Positions 44,560 to 53,385 of a DNA stretch of 64,000 nt are shown one piece after another. This DNA is from Cytophagales bacterium WSM2-2. GTDB lineage: Bacteria > Bacteroidota > Bacteroidia > Cytophagales > Cyclobacteriaceae. Under the pieces are notes generated by a model that was not told the DNA's origin, ran no database searches, and saw only the letters and a program-made list of their open reading frames with translations. Each line of letters opens with the position of its first letter. Within the stretch, counting starts at the first letter, position 1. The DNA is taken from assembly GCA_015472025.1 (NCBI GenBank), contig BNHL01000001.1, positions 1,337,501 through 1,401,500 of the forward strand, in the 5' to 3' direction. A program made the translations under genes and the position numbers.

Positions 44560-45438
44560 CTAGTTGTCGGTGTAGCCGAATTGCCTGAGACGAAGCTTCT
44601 GCTTACGCCAGTTGTCAGACACTTTCACGTGTGTTTCGAGAAAAACCTTTTTGCCAAAGAATTTCTCCAGATCCATTCGGGCATCCGTTCCCACTTTCTT
44701 GAGTGAACTGCCGGCTTTGCCAATGACAATTCCTTTTTGCGAATCGCGCTCAACATAAATGGTAGCGCGAATGCGGATGATGGAATCCTCTTCCTTGAAG
44801 GATTCAATACCAACTTCGGTACTATATGGAATCTCCTGGTCGTAGTTTAAAAATATTTTTTCACGAATGATCTCAGAAGCAAAGAACCGTTCGCTTTTAT
44901 CAGTTAAATCATCTTTGGGATAAAACCCCGGGTGCTCAGGAAGAAATTTTTTAATGGATGTAAGTACCTGATCGAGGTTTTCGCCTGTCTTTGCCGAAAC
45001 CGGGATAATTTCTTCAGCCTTAATTATACTCTTCCAGTATTCGATCTTATCAACGACCTGCGAGCCCTTGGCTAAATCAATTTTATTAATGAGTAAAATG
45101 ATTGGTGTTTGAAACTTCTGGAATTTTGCCAAAAGCTTTTCATCGAACTTCTCTTCCAGCTCCACGATCAATAAAATCACATCGGCATCCTCCAGCGATA
45201 CTTTTACATAGTCCATCATCGCCTGGTGAAGTTCGTACTTCGGCTCCAATAGCCCAGGCGTATCAGAATAGACGATTTGAAAATCATCGCCATTCAAAAT
45301 ACCCATAATGCGATGCCGGGTTGTTTGTGCTTTAGCCGTGATGATCGACAAATTCTCTCCAACCAGCTTATTCATCAGGCTGCTCTTGCCCACATTAGGC
45401 CTACCTATAATGCTTACGAAACCCGCTTTGTGACTCAT
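44560..45438 (-). CDS. era: GTPase Era
   Basis: 292 residues. The G1 is GRPNVGKSS, with DTPG (G3) and NKID (G4), and the C-terminal KH domain includes the GXXG element IGKAGSSLKKVG (near 252-263). Era binds the 3' end of 16S rRNA during 30S assembly. It lies upstream of der on the same strand. Confidence 0.96.
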   Translation of the reverse strand: MSHKAGFVSIIGRPNVGKSSLMNKLVGENLSIITAKAQTTRHRIMGILNGDDFQIVYSDTPGLLEPKYELHQAMMDYVKVSLEDADVILLIVELEEKFDEKLLAKFQKFQTPIILLINKIDLAKGSQVVDKIEYWKSIIKAEEIIPVSAKTGENLDQVLTSIKKFLPEHPGFYPKDDLTDKSERFFASEIIREKIFLNYDQEIPYSTEVGIESFKEEDSIIRIRATIYVERDSQKGIVIGKAGSSLKKVGTDARMDLEKFFGKKVFLETHVKVSDNWRKQKLRLRQFGYTDN

Positions 45439-45541
45439 GCTTTCAAATCGGGTAGAAAAGTAGGAAGAATTATTGGGAGCTTCTAAACCGGAGATTCACC
45501 GGCAGAAAAAAGTGAGAGGTTTAGGATGCAATAAAAAGAAT

Positions 45542-45583
45542 CGCCTGCAATCTGGCAGTAAGGTAATACGCGAATTGCAGGCG
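45542..45583 (-). terminator. Terminator of the 45601 lipoprotein gene
   Basis: A perfect 9-bp stem CGCCTGCAA/TTGCAGGCG with a 24-base loop; on the minus strand it is followed by ATTCTTTTTATT. The long loop makes it less typical, but position (17 bases past the stop) and the T tract support it. Confidence 0.6.
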
Positions 45584-45600
45584 AGTCAGCTGGTATGAGT

Positions 45601-46035
45601 TTAATTAAACTCAAAATGATACTTTCCTTTCTTGCGCACGATGTTTCCTGATGAATCTACCCGGTCAAACCAAAAATCTAAAACCAGTTTGGTGTCTGAC
45701 TGAACAGCGTCCATTACTGTTCCTTCATTACGGATGAGTTGAAAACCAGGTGCAATTCCGGCGGTCGTAAACGATCCTTTGTCTTTCCAGACCGGCTCAA
45801 GCACATTTACTGCGGTGTAGTTATTGTCGGCTGATATGGAAAGGCTAAAGCCGGAGAATAACTTCATTATATCTTCTCCGTCCATAGTGACGCTGGAGAT
45901 ATTCCATTTGCGTGTGTCAAGTTTGTTTGCAACGGTTTTGTTAGTTGAGGTGTGTACAATCTCCGTTTGCGTACACGCAGCGAACAAGGAGAACATGACC
46001 ACAACGGCCATTAATTTTTTAGCTGAGATCATCAT
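45601..46035 (-). CDS. Lipocalin-like small lipoprotein, unknown
   Basis: 144 residues. The lipoprotein signal MMISAKKLMAVVVMFSLFAAC gives lipidated Cys21. The mature region (RKWNISSVTMDGEDIMKLFSGFSLSISADNNYTAVN...FWFDRVDSSGNIVRKKGKYHFEF) has the strand pattern of small lipocalin-like/META-type lipoproteins. It has its own terminator and is upstream of era with 162 bases between, so it is probably separate. Confidence 0.65.
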   Translation of the reverse strand: MMISAKKLMAVVVMFSLFAACTQTEIVHTSTNKTVANKLDTRKWNISSVTMDGEDIMKLFSGFSLSISADNNYTAVNVLEPVWKDKGSFTTAGIAPGFQLIRNEGTVMDAVQSDTKLVLDFWFDRVDSSGNIVRKKGKYHFEFN

Positions 46036-46266
46036 TTTTTAAATGTTTTTAAATTTCACTGCAATGGTATGGCGGTGTAGTCATTGCAGTCACCACAATT
46101 GATTAGTTACACAGTGTGAGTTATCTCTTGGTGGCTTTGAATTAGGTTGTACAAGATGTATTGATCAGCTCGATACTCGAATAGCGGATATTGTGTTTGT
46201 GAAAAGTGAGCGTGAGTTTCACAATATTCGCAGCATGATTTCTTTTAAGTGTGGCCTAAAATAAAA

Positions 46267-46299
46267 AGAGCCGATGGGCGTTGGCACCCACCGGGCTCT
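46267..46299 (-). terminator. Terminator following the hidden small gene
   Basis: A stem AGAGCC/GGCTCT with an inner TGGG/CCCA pairing and a T5 tract on the minus strand (TTTTTATTTT). It lies 69 bases past the stop at 46368, so a minus-strand transcript ends here. Confidence 0.65.
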
Positions 46300-46367
46300 A
46301 AGGCAAACAAACAGGATTTTCAAACAATGAGCACCCGAATCCACTTCATTGTGCTCATAGCAGACAA

Positions 46368-46538
46368 TCATTTTTCACAATCCATCTCCGCGCCATTCAA
46401 GTTTGTCCGCCACAGTCGATTATCCTGGCTTTGTTTGCAACTTCCAAAAATCACCATGACTAAGGTGAGTAAGATCACAATGCCGATCCCCGTTAATATT
46501 TCCAATGTGATATTGTTTCTATCCCGATTATTGAGCAC
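46368..46538 (-). CDS. Candidate small membrane protein (GTG start)
   Basis: A 56-residue frame from a GTG at 46538. The product begins VLNNRDRNNITLEIL and has one strongly hydrophobic segment (LTGIGIVILLTLVMVIF) followed by GSCKQSQDNRLWRTNLNGAEMDCEK. The GSC after the helix resembles a lipobox. It is supported by the downstream terminator but not by any known family, and no ATG is present. Too short to be seen by common ORF length cut-offs. Confidence 0.35.
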   Translation of the reverse strand: MLNNRDRNNITLEILTGIGIVILLTLVMVIFGSCKQSQDNRLWRTNLNGAEMDCEK

Positions 46539-46749
46539 TGCGACTATTGACTTTATAAGAATCTGGCGACAATGCGCAATGATAGTACCGTCCGGAGATT
46601 CCGGAGGTCAGGGGTCAACGATTGGCAGGAAAAATGTCTAAGGTGTATTCTATTCTTATTAAATGATTGCCGTGCTAAGCGCGACAGTTCATTTAATAGT
46701 CACTTGCAAGTCAAAATTGACTTAGGTAATTGCCGAATACTTAACCTCG

Positions 46750-49395
46750 CTATTCGCTTCTCAGCGAATTCACAGGATTGCCTCCGGCTGCTTTAATCAC
46801 CTGGAGGCTTATCGTCAATGCGGCAATGGCAATAGCGAGAAAGCCGGACAGGATGAAAATCCAGAAGTGGATCTCCACGCGATACGCAAAGCCCTGCAGC
46901 CAGCGATCCATACTATACCAGGCCACTGGTGTTGCTACGAGCATGGCTATGATGACCAGCAAAATAAAATCCTTCGATAGCAGCGTTACAATGCTGCTGA
47001 CATTGGCACCGAGCACCTTGCGGATGCCGATCTCCTTCGTGCGAATCTCCGTGGTGTAGGTTGCGAGTCCGAGTAGGCCAAGGCAGGCAATGAATATAGC
47101 CAGTGAGGAGAACGTGGAGAACAAAGTTTTGAAATTGAAATCCTTTTGATACTGACGATTGAAATCTTCGTCAAGAAAGCTGTAGAGAAACGGCCTGTGA
47201 GGCGCCAACTTCGTCCAGATCTTGTGCACCTCCTCGATAGTCGCGGGGATGTCTGCCGATTTTACTTTTAATGAAATATAGCGGCACGCAAAAGGTTCTA
47301 GCGGGAGCGTCAACGGTTCAATGTTGCGGTGCAGCGAGATGTAATTGAAATCTTTCACGACACCGATCACTTCTCCTTCTCTGCCCCATTGCTTGTATTT
47401 CTTGCCGACAATGTCTGCGGGGTTGGCGTAACCGTATTGTTTCGCGGCAGCTTCATTGATCACAATTCCACCGATCGTATCCGAAGGATGATCTCTCGAA
47501 TATGAGCGGCCGGCTGCCAACTTCAAGCCATAGTGATTAATAAAATCCATTCCCACCTGGAAGATGGGCTGCGACATTCCCTTCATCGCACCATCCGAGG
47601 TGATGATCTCGGTGTACGCGTTCGGAAAATAACTCCCCGGTACACTCCGCGAGAAAGCAACTGACGAAATATTCGGATTCGCTTCAAGTTCTGTTTTCAG
47701 AACTTCACGCTTCCGGTTGACAGTTCCATCATAATTGTAATCGAGGATGAGCATACGCTCTTTATCGAAGCCCAAATCTTTATTAACGATGTTGTTCATC
47801 TGGAAAGACACGATCATAGTGCCTGCAATAAGCGAAATGGAAAGGCTGAACTGAAGGATCACCAACGCACGCCTGAGTGTAACACCGCTCTTGCCAGATT
47901 TACTCATCCCTTTCAGTACAGTGGCAGGACGGTAAGACGACAATACGAATGCCGGGTACGAGCCTGCGATAACACCGATCACAATAGTAGAAGCAAGGAC
48001 CATCGCTACGTTCAGCAGTGTGACATAATGAGTAAAATCTAAAACTCTCCCAGTAATATTGTTCATTCCCGGTAAGGTGAGCATGGCGATAACGACAGCG
48101 AAGAGCATCGACACGCTGACAATGATAAAAGACTCACCGAGGAATTGCGAAACAAGATTCCCGCGCTCCGCACCAATAGACTTGCGAATGCCGACTTCCT
48201 TCCCGCGCTCCATAGAGCGAGCCGTGGAGAGGTTCATAAAGTTGATGATGGCGATGGCCAACACAAACACACCGATGATCGAGAAGATGTAGATGTTAGC
48301 TATGCTGCCCGTCTCTCCCGGTTGCCGCTGACACACCGTTCCCAGGTACATGTCTTTCAATGGCTCAATAACAATAGTCGACTTGTTCTCCGGATCGTTG
48401 ATTTGTTTCGCAATGATCCCTGGCGCTTTCTTTTCAAACTTCGCGCGGTCAAAATGGTCTTTAGCCAGGAAGTAAGTGTAGAAGTCTACATATCCCCAAG
48501 CGCTAAAAATATCAGGGCGGGACTTTCTGAACGTACTCATTGATAGTAAAGCATTGAACCGGAAGTGCGAATTCTCGGGAACGTCTTCCATCACACCAGT
48601 CACGAGGTATTCACCGGCATTTGCCCTGCCTGGAGAATCAGTTCCCTTCAACGATTTACCGAGCGGGTCTTCATTGCCGAAATATTTCTTTGCGGTAGAC
48701 TCGGTGAGCACGATACTAAATGGTGCCGACAAAGCTGTCTTAGGGTCTCCCTTCAACATTTTCCAGGTGAACACATCAAACACGGTAGAGTCCATGAAGA
48801 AGACGCCTTCCTCCTGGTAAGACTTCTCGCCAAGCGAAAGAAGAATGTCTGCGCGGCCGGAGAACTGAACGACTTTGTCTATCTCCGGGAAGTTGTCGTG
48901 GAGTGTTTGGCCGATGGGTGCGTTGCCCCACACCCAATATGATTCGGTTGACTTGCCTTTGGAGTTTTTGTCATCGGCCCATCCGTGAATGACACGGTAA
49001 ATGCGATCGCCTTTGGTGTGGTAGTTGTCGAAGGAGCGTTCGTAGTTGACATACATGGTGATCAGCAGGCAGCACGCGATACCGAGTGCAAGTCCGAAGA
49101 TGTTGATGGCGGAGTATCCTTTCTTCTTGAGAAGGTTTCTCCAGGCGATGACGAAATAGTTTTTATACATACCGAAAGAAGTAGGTTGATAATAATTTCG
49201 AAACGGTTTCAGGAACTGTGGCCTGAAATATTTGATCACACTCCACGCAAATTTCCATTGTGCGTGGCGCGTACTGCTCTCATATTCTTTTTCAAAGATC
49301 TCCGTGAGATCACCTTCGATCTCCTCGACATAATCTTCACGGCAAAACCAGCGAAGGAATTGAAGTGCACGTTTTGGTGGAAGCAGTTTATTCAT
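46750..49395 (-). CDS. ABC transporter permease, MacB/FtsX type with prefix domain (copy 2)
   Basis: 881 residues. An N-terminal prefix domain (RFLRWFCREDYVEEIEGDL-like, residues 12-75) common in PadR-linked permeases is followed by a first TM helix, a large periplasmic MacB-PCD domain, three FtsX helices, a second long periplasmic domain and three more FtsX helices ending in NPVNSLRSE. No ATPase is adjacent. It shares the prefix and whole domain order with the preceding permease, so they are tandem paralogues, the products probably working as a pair or as alternatives. The ATG overlaps the upstream gene by eight bases. Confidence 0.88.
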   Translation of the reverse strand: MNKLLPPKRALQFLRWFCREDYVEEIEGDLTEIFEKEYESSTRHAQWKFAWSVIKYFRPQFLKPFRNYYQPTSFGMYKNYFVIAWRNLLKKKGYSAINIFGLALGIACCLLITMYVNYERSFDNYHTKGDRIYRVIHGWADDKNSKGKSTESYWVWGNAPIGQTLHDNFPEIDKVVQFSGRADILLSLGEKSYQEEGVFFMDSTVFDVFTWKMLKGDPKTALSAPFSIVLTESTAKKYFGNEDPLGKSLKGTDSPGRANAGEYLVTGVMEDVPENSHFRFNALLSMSTFRKSRPDIFSAWGYVDFYTYFLAKDHFDRAKFEKKAPGIIAKQINDPENKSTIVIEPLKDMYLGTVCQRQPGETGSIANIYIFSIIGVFVLAIAIINFMNLSTARSMERGKEVGIRKSIGAERGNLVSQFLGESFIIVSVSMLFAVVIAMLTLPGMNNITGRVLDFTHYVTLLNVAMVLASTIVIGVIAGSYPAFVLSSYRPATVLKGMSKSGKSGVTLRRALVILQFSLSISLIAGTMIVSFQMNNIVNKDLGFDKERMLILDYNYDGTVNRKREVLKTELEANPNISSVAFSRSVPGSYFPNAYTEIITSDGAMKGMSQPIFQVGMDFINHYGLKLAAGRSYSRDHPSDTIGGIVINEAAAKQYGYANPADIVGKKYKQWGREGEVIGVVKDFNYISLHRNIEPLTLPLEPFACRYISLKVKSADIPATIEEVHKIWTKLAPHRPFLYSFLDEDFNRQYQKDFNFKTLFSTFSSLAIFIACLGLLGLATYTTEIRTKEIGIRKVLGANVSSIVTLLSKDFILLVIIAMLVATPVAWYSMDRWLQGFAYRVEIHFWIFILSGFLAIAIAALTISLQVIKAAGGNPVNSLRSE

Positions 49396-51982
49396 CTCTC
49401 AGGGAATCCACCGGGTTAGCCATCGCTGCCTTCATCGCACGGAAGCCTGTTGTAACAATAACAATGAATGCAGCGATAACCACGGCCAACACAAAAGGTC
49501 CATAGCCTATAGTAATTCTGTAAATAAAGGTGTCCACCCAGTTATTGAGGAAGTACCACGTGAGCGGCAACGAAATAGCACTGGCAATGACCAGTAAAAT
49601 AATAAACTCACGCACCAGTAAGTAAGAGACCTGCCCCACAGAAGCGCCCAGCACTTTTCTCACACCAATCTCTTTCGACTTCCGCTCGGCAGCAAACGAG
49701 ATCAGCCCGAAGGTACCCAGGCAGGCAATCACGATAGCGAGTGCAGTGAAAAGAGTAAACGTCTCTGTAAACTTTTCTTCTGCATTATACTGGCTCTTCA
49801 TATCCTCATCCACAAACGAATATGAAAAATCCCTGTTGGTAACAAATTGGGAGTACGTCTTTTTAAGGTGGCTTATGGCGTGCTGCGTATTTGCATTGTC
49901 GATGCGGACATACACCCAGTTCAACCATTCAGAGGAGAGTATGAAGATGGTAGGTGGTATCAACCGGTGAAGTGATTCGAAGTGGAAGTCTTTTACCACT
50001 CCAACTACTGTATATTTCTTGTTGTCGAGTTCCATCCATTTGCCCACGGGATTTTTCCATCCCAACTGCGCTACTGCAGATTCATTGATTATAATAGCTG
50101 ATGAATCTGACGGAAACTTGCGCGCGAAATTCCTTCCGTCTGCAAACTTCGTTTCAATAGCATCGAAGAAATCAAAGTCGGTGCGCATGATCTTCATCGT
50201 CTGGTTGGTCACCTTGCTGATGTCCACATCTTCAGCCTGGTAACCTGTGCTGTTGGAAATCCATCCCGGCATCTTCATGTTCGAGGTTCCTATTTTCTTA
50301 ATGGAATGATCTGCGAGAAGCATCTCTTTAAAAGCATCCAGCTTATTTCTATTCATGGTCTGCAAGGGAACCGAGATCAGCATGTTCTCATTCAGGCCCA
50401 ACTCCTTGTTCTTGAGAAAATTCCACTGCTGAAATACGATAGTCGAGCCTGCGATCAATCCAATCGAAATAACAAATTGCAGAATCACTAATCCTCTTCT
50501 GAAAAGAAATCCCGATTTACCGCCAAGGTCAACCCCCTTCAAGTTGTTTGTTGGCTTGAATGATGAAAGCATCACCGCAGGATAGAAGCCCGCCATCAGG
50601 CCGATGACGATTACGGAAGCAATAAGTGTGAGCAGAACTTCCGGTGTGAGCAGAACACTCAAAGGAATTTCCTTCCCCGCAAACTGGTTGAACTGTGGCA
50701 AGAGAAGAAGCGCAAACACAAGCGCAATCAGAATAGCCATGAACGTGATGATGAAAGACTCAGACAAAAACTGCTTGACCAAGTCCGTCTGTTTTCCTCC
50801 CATCACCTTTCTAACGCCTACTTCCTTCGCTCTTCGCAGCGACCTGGCCGTAGTCAGGTTTACATAGTTGACACAAGCGATCACCAAAATGAAAATCGCG
50901 ATCACGGAGAAAGTATAAACCTGGCTCAGGCTACCATTCGGTTCTATCTCAAGGCCATTGTTCGATTCCAGGTGGATAGATTTCAGCGGCTGCAGAAATA
51001 ATTTGAACTTGTCCGACTTCATGAAGTCAAGGTTCTTGTCAATAAAAGCAGGGAAGCTCGCCTCCAATAGTGCCGGGTTTGCTCCCGGTGTAGCTTTGGC
51101 ATAAAGATGTTGCGAGTCCCAGCCCACATTAGTAAACATGCCAGAGGGCGCTATTTTTCTTAAGGTTTCACTGGACATCAGGAAGTCAAAATGAAAATGG
51201 GAGTTGTGAGGCATGTCCTTCATCACAGCGCTTACTTGTAGCTGATAGCTATTATCGTTCGCTTCGAATACTTTACCAATGGCATTTTCAGCTCCAAAGT
51301 ATTTCGCGGCCATAGATTCAGAGATCACCACCTTGTTAGTTCCGCGCAAGGCATCGTCCGGGTTGCCCGACACGAGTGGGAAGCTGAACACCTTAAAAAA
51401 ATTGTCGCCTACCCAGGCCATTTTAGTCTCGTAGATCCTTTTGTCTTTGTATACAAGTATCCCTTCATCGCTGCAGATCATCACCAGCTCCTTCAGCTCA
51501 GGATAATTGCTTCGGATCAGCTCACCTGTTCGCCATGAGTTGCTCGAGTAAGGTTCCCACTTGCTCTGCCTCATGTACGCAGAGGCAATACGATAGACGC
51601 GATCCCCATCCTGGTGAAACTTGTCATAACTAATTTCATCGCGGATAAAAAGATAGATCATCAGGCAGCACAAAAAGCCAAGGGCCAGGCCCGAGACATT
51701 GATCAGGCTGTACAATTTTTCCCTGTTGAAGACCCTCAGTGTAATTTTCAGATAGTTTTTATACATACCGAAAGAATTTGATTGATAAAAGTTGCCAAAT
51801 GGCTTCAGGAACTGTGGTCTAAAATATTTGATCACACTCCACACAAACTTCCACTTCGCTTTGCGTGGAGTCTCTCCCACTTCTTTTTCAAAAATCTCAG
51901 TGAGATCGCCTTCGATCTCCTCGATATAGTCTTCACGGCAAAACCAGCGAAGGAACCTGACAGCTCTTTTTGGCGGGACCAT
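49388..51982 (-). CDS. ABC transporter permease, MacB/FtsX type with prefix domain (copy 1)
   Basis: 864 residues with the same layout as the following gene: prefix domain (PKRAVRFLRWFCREDY, EEIEGDLTEIFEKE), TM helix, periplasmic MacB-PCD domain, FtsX block, second periplasmic domain and second FtsX block ending in NPVDSLRDE. These Bacteroidota permeases are mechanotransmission or efflux type and need an ATPase from elsewhere; none is encoded nearby. The gene starts three bases after padR, so it is controlled by that regulator. Confidence 0.88.
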   Translation of the reverse strand: MVPPKRAVRFLRWFCREDYIEEIEGDLTEIFEKEVGETPRKAKWKFVWSVIKYFRPQFLKPFGNFYQSNSFGMYKNYLKITLRVFNREKLYSLINVSGLALGFLCCLMIYLFIRDEISYDKFHQDGDRVYRIASAYMRQSKWEPYSSNSWRTGELIRSNYPELKELVMICSDEGILVYKDKRIYETKMAWVGDNFFKVFSFPLVSGNPDDALRGTNKVVISESMAAKYFGAENAIGKVFEANDNSYQLQVSAVMKDMPHNSHFHFDFLMSSETLRKIAPSGMFTNVGWDSQHLYAKATPGANPALLEASFPAFIDKNLDFMKSDKFKLFLQPLKSIHLESNNGLEIEPNGSLSQVYTFSVIAIFILVIACVNYVNLTTARSLRRAKEVGVRKVMGGKQTDLVKQFLSESFIITFMAILIALVFALLLLPQFNQFAGKEIPLSVLLTPEVLLTLIASVIVIGLMAGFYPAVMLSSFKPTNNLKGVDLGGKSGFLFRRGLVILQFVISIGLIAGSTIVFQQWNFLKNKELGLNENMLISVPLQTMNRNKLDAFKEMLLADHSIKKIGTSNMKMPGWISNSTGYQAEDVDISKVTNQTMKIMRTDFDFFDAIETKFADGRNFARKFPSDSSAIIINESAVAQLGWKNPVGKWMELDNKKYTVVGVVKDFHFESLHRLIPPTIFILSSEWLNWVYVRIDNANTQHAISHLKKTYSQFVTNRDFSYSFVDEDMKSQYNAEEKFTETFTLFTALAIVIACLGTFGLISFAAERKSKEIGVRKVLGASVGQVSYLLVREFIILLVIASAISLPLTWYFLNNWVDTFIYRITIGYGPFVLAVVIAAFIVIVTTGFRAMKAAMANPVDSLRDE

Positions 51983-51985
51983 CTC

Positions 51986-52312
51986 TTAGCCGAACGAGAT
52001 TTTAGGAATGCGCTTGTAGATGCTGTTCCTTACTTCATACTGCGCGTCCAGAATTTTTTTCCCCAAGGCAGTGACGATGTAGTACTTCTTTCTTCTGCCA
52101 CCGCGGTCTTCAGTAATGCCACCAAACCTTGATTTCACAAAACCCTTGTCTTCCATGCGCTTGAGGGCTACGTGAATAGCGCTGATGTTTAACCCTTTTC
52201 CCAGCTCCGCCTCCAGGCCTTCGAGAATGGAGACGCCATAGGCTTCATCGTGCTGGGCTGCTACCATGAGGAGCACCAGTTCTTCAAATTCACCAAGTGA
52301 ATATTGGGGCAT
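51986..52312 (-). CDS. PadR family transcriptional regulator
   Basis: Start at MPQYSLGEFEELVLLMVAAQHDEAYG (52312) gives the expected PadR N-terminus and 108 residues; an ATG at 52384 would add 24 residues of no family likeness and overlap the operator. A winged helix-turn-helix with the PadR core VLLMVAAQHDEAYGVSILEGLEA and the wing GGRRKKYYIVTALGKKIL. PadR proteins are usually autorepressors and here probably repress both permease genes via the inverted repeat at 52324. Confidence 0.92.
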   Translation of the reverse strand: MPQYSLGEFEELVLLMVAAQHDEAYGVSILEGLEAELGKGLNISAIHVALKRMEDKGFVKSRFGGITEDRGGRRKKYYIVTALGKKILDAQYEVRNSIYKRIPKISFG

Positions 52313-52323
52313 ATTGAATATTG

Positions 52324-52377
52324 ATTTACTTAACAAACGTGAAAATAATGAGTTAGTTTCATATTTGTTAAGTAAAT
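52324..52377. promoter_or_regulatory. Perfect 14-bp inverted repeat, likely PadR operator
   Basis: ATTTACTTAACAAA (52324-52337) and TTTGTTAAGTAAAT (52364-52377) are exact inverted repeats separated by 26 bases. The pair lies immediately upstream of padR. A 7/8 minus-7-like element (CACGTTTG on the minus strand, 52333-52340) overlaps the proximal arm, so bound repressor would cover it. No convincing minus-33 is seen. Confidence 0.65.
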
Positions 52378-52390
52378 GGCACAAAAAAAA

Positions 52391-52410
52391 GGCCCCGTGG
52401 ATACGAGGCC
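52391..52410 (-). terminator. Terminator of the Spy-like gene
   Basis: Stem GGCCTCGT/ACGGGGCC (one G-T pair) with a 4-base loop, followed on the minus strand by TTTTTTTT. It lies 24 bases past the stop at 52435 and just before the padR operator. Confidence 0.8.
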
Positions 52411-52434
52411 CTTTATAACCTGACTAATTAATAA

Positions 52435-52926
52435 CTAATTCCTATGACCGTGTCTAAAGCTCTTAAAACCTTTTCCATGGCCGCGTGCACCTCCTTTGTG
52501 CATATCAAAAGCAAGTCGTTGGTCTTCTGTCAGTAGTTTACGAATCGCTTCCTGATTTGCAGCGCGCTTCTTCATCAGTTGCGATTCTGTTTTACTGATG
52601 TCATCGATCGTGGCATTGACTGCGTTGGTATCGAACGTTGCTGCTGTTTGCAGCGTGCGGAGATGTGCCCGCTTCTCTGCCAGTTGGTTTGTCAACGGCA
52701 ACGCTTCTTTGCCAAAGCTGAGCAGTTGTGCCTTGATCTTCGTTTTTTGATCGGCCGTCAGATCAGCAATGCCCATCACTCCTCTTTCTGTGCCTGCGCG
52801 GAAGCCCTTATGACCCCGATGGTTGCTGCGTGACGTATCCGAGCGCTGCGCCATTACTGTACCTGCTGTGAAGAGAATCGCGATCAGTGCTACACCTATC
52901 GATCTCCTACTTTTACCTGTTTTCAT
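52435..52926 (-). CDS. Spy/CpxP-family periplasmic protein
   Basis: 163 residues. A signal peptide (about 1-26, ending VMAQ) is followed by the LTxxQ repeats typical of Spy/CpxP: LTADQKTKIKAQL (56-68) and LTEDQRLAFDMH (131-142). The C-terminus is Gly/His-rich (KGGARGHGKGFKSFRHGHRN), plausible for metal binding. Family members are chaperones or stress sensors. Single gene with its own terminator. Confidence 0.85.
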   Translation of the reverse strand: MKTGKSRRSIGVALIAILFTAGTVMAQRSDTSRSNHRGHKGFRAGTERGVMGIADLTADQKTKIKAQLLSFGKEALPLTNQLAEKRAHLRTLQTAATFDTNAVNATIDDISKTESQLMKKRAANQEAIRKLLTEDQRLAFDMHKGGARGHGKGFKSFRHGHRN

Positions 52927-53385
52927 ATTGATATTATTTTCCCTTTAGACTATAAATATCGCTCCAGGCAATGTTATGGAATGTTAATTGACGTTAGAAG
53001 ATAGTTAAAACCGTGCCTTCTTTGGCTCCGAAGAAGGGCGTTGACGATGATAACCAAGCGACTAAAATCACTTCCTAATGAAGTGGAATACTTTGTTACA
53101 ATGCTTGACACTTTATCACGTGGACTTATTTGTAGTAGAGTGGATAGCCGGTGCCTGGGCAGCGTGCACGTGAGGGCGGCCAAAAAATAAATCACTGGAG
53201 TTGCTCTCACAATTTTAATACGTTGTGTGCCATAACTATTTTTCTGAGAGCCCCCTGAATATGGGGGGAAGACAATACCAATTTGTGTGAGATGACTTGC
53301 TTTTAACTCTTGAGTTGATGTGGTTTGAGCTACTTACGACTTAACCCCGGTCTATTAAGTAAATAAACCTAAACTCAGAATTACT
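52927..53385. other. Intergenic spacer without convincing gene
   Basis: 459 bases between the Spy-like gene and the membrane protein gene. I see two small hairpins (a CCTTCTT/AAGAAGG stem near 53014-53035 and a CCCCCTGAATATGGGGGG stem near 53252-53270) and no frame with family likeness. The minus-strand 78-codon frame at 52974-53210 is rejected. Confidence 0.6.

Larger units (their letters stand above)
46036..46749. other. Gene-poor spacer with one hidden small frame
   Basis: About 700 bases between the lipoprotein gene and the permease genes. It contains the candidate 56-residue minus-strand gene at 46368-46538 and its terminator at 46267-46299. I see no further support for genes on either strand: the plus-strand 130-codon frame at 46249-46641 is a shadow of the hidden gene's strand and has no family likeness. 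Confidence 0.6.

Noticed and set aside
46249..46641. Plus-strand 130-codon frame
   Set aside because: Overlaps the terminator and the hidden minus-strand gene; no family likeness and unusual composition.
52974..53210. Minus-strand 78-codon frame
   Set aside because: No motif, no promoter or terminator in suitable places; likely random.
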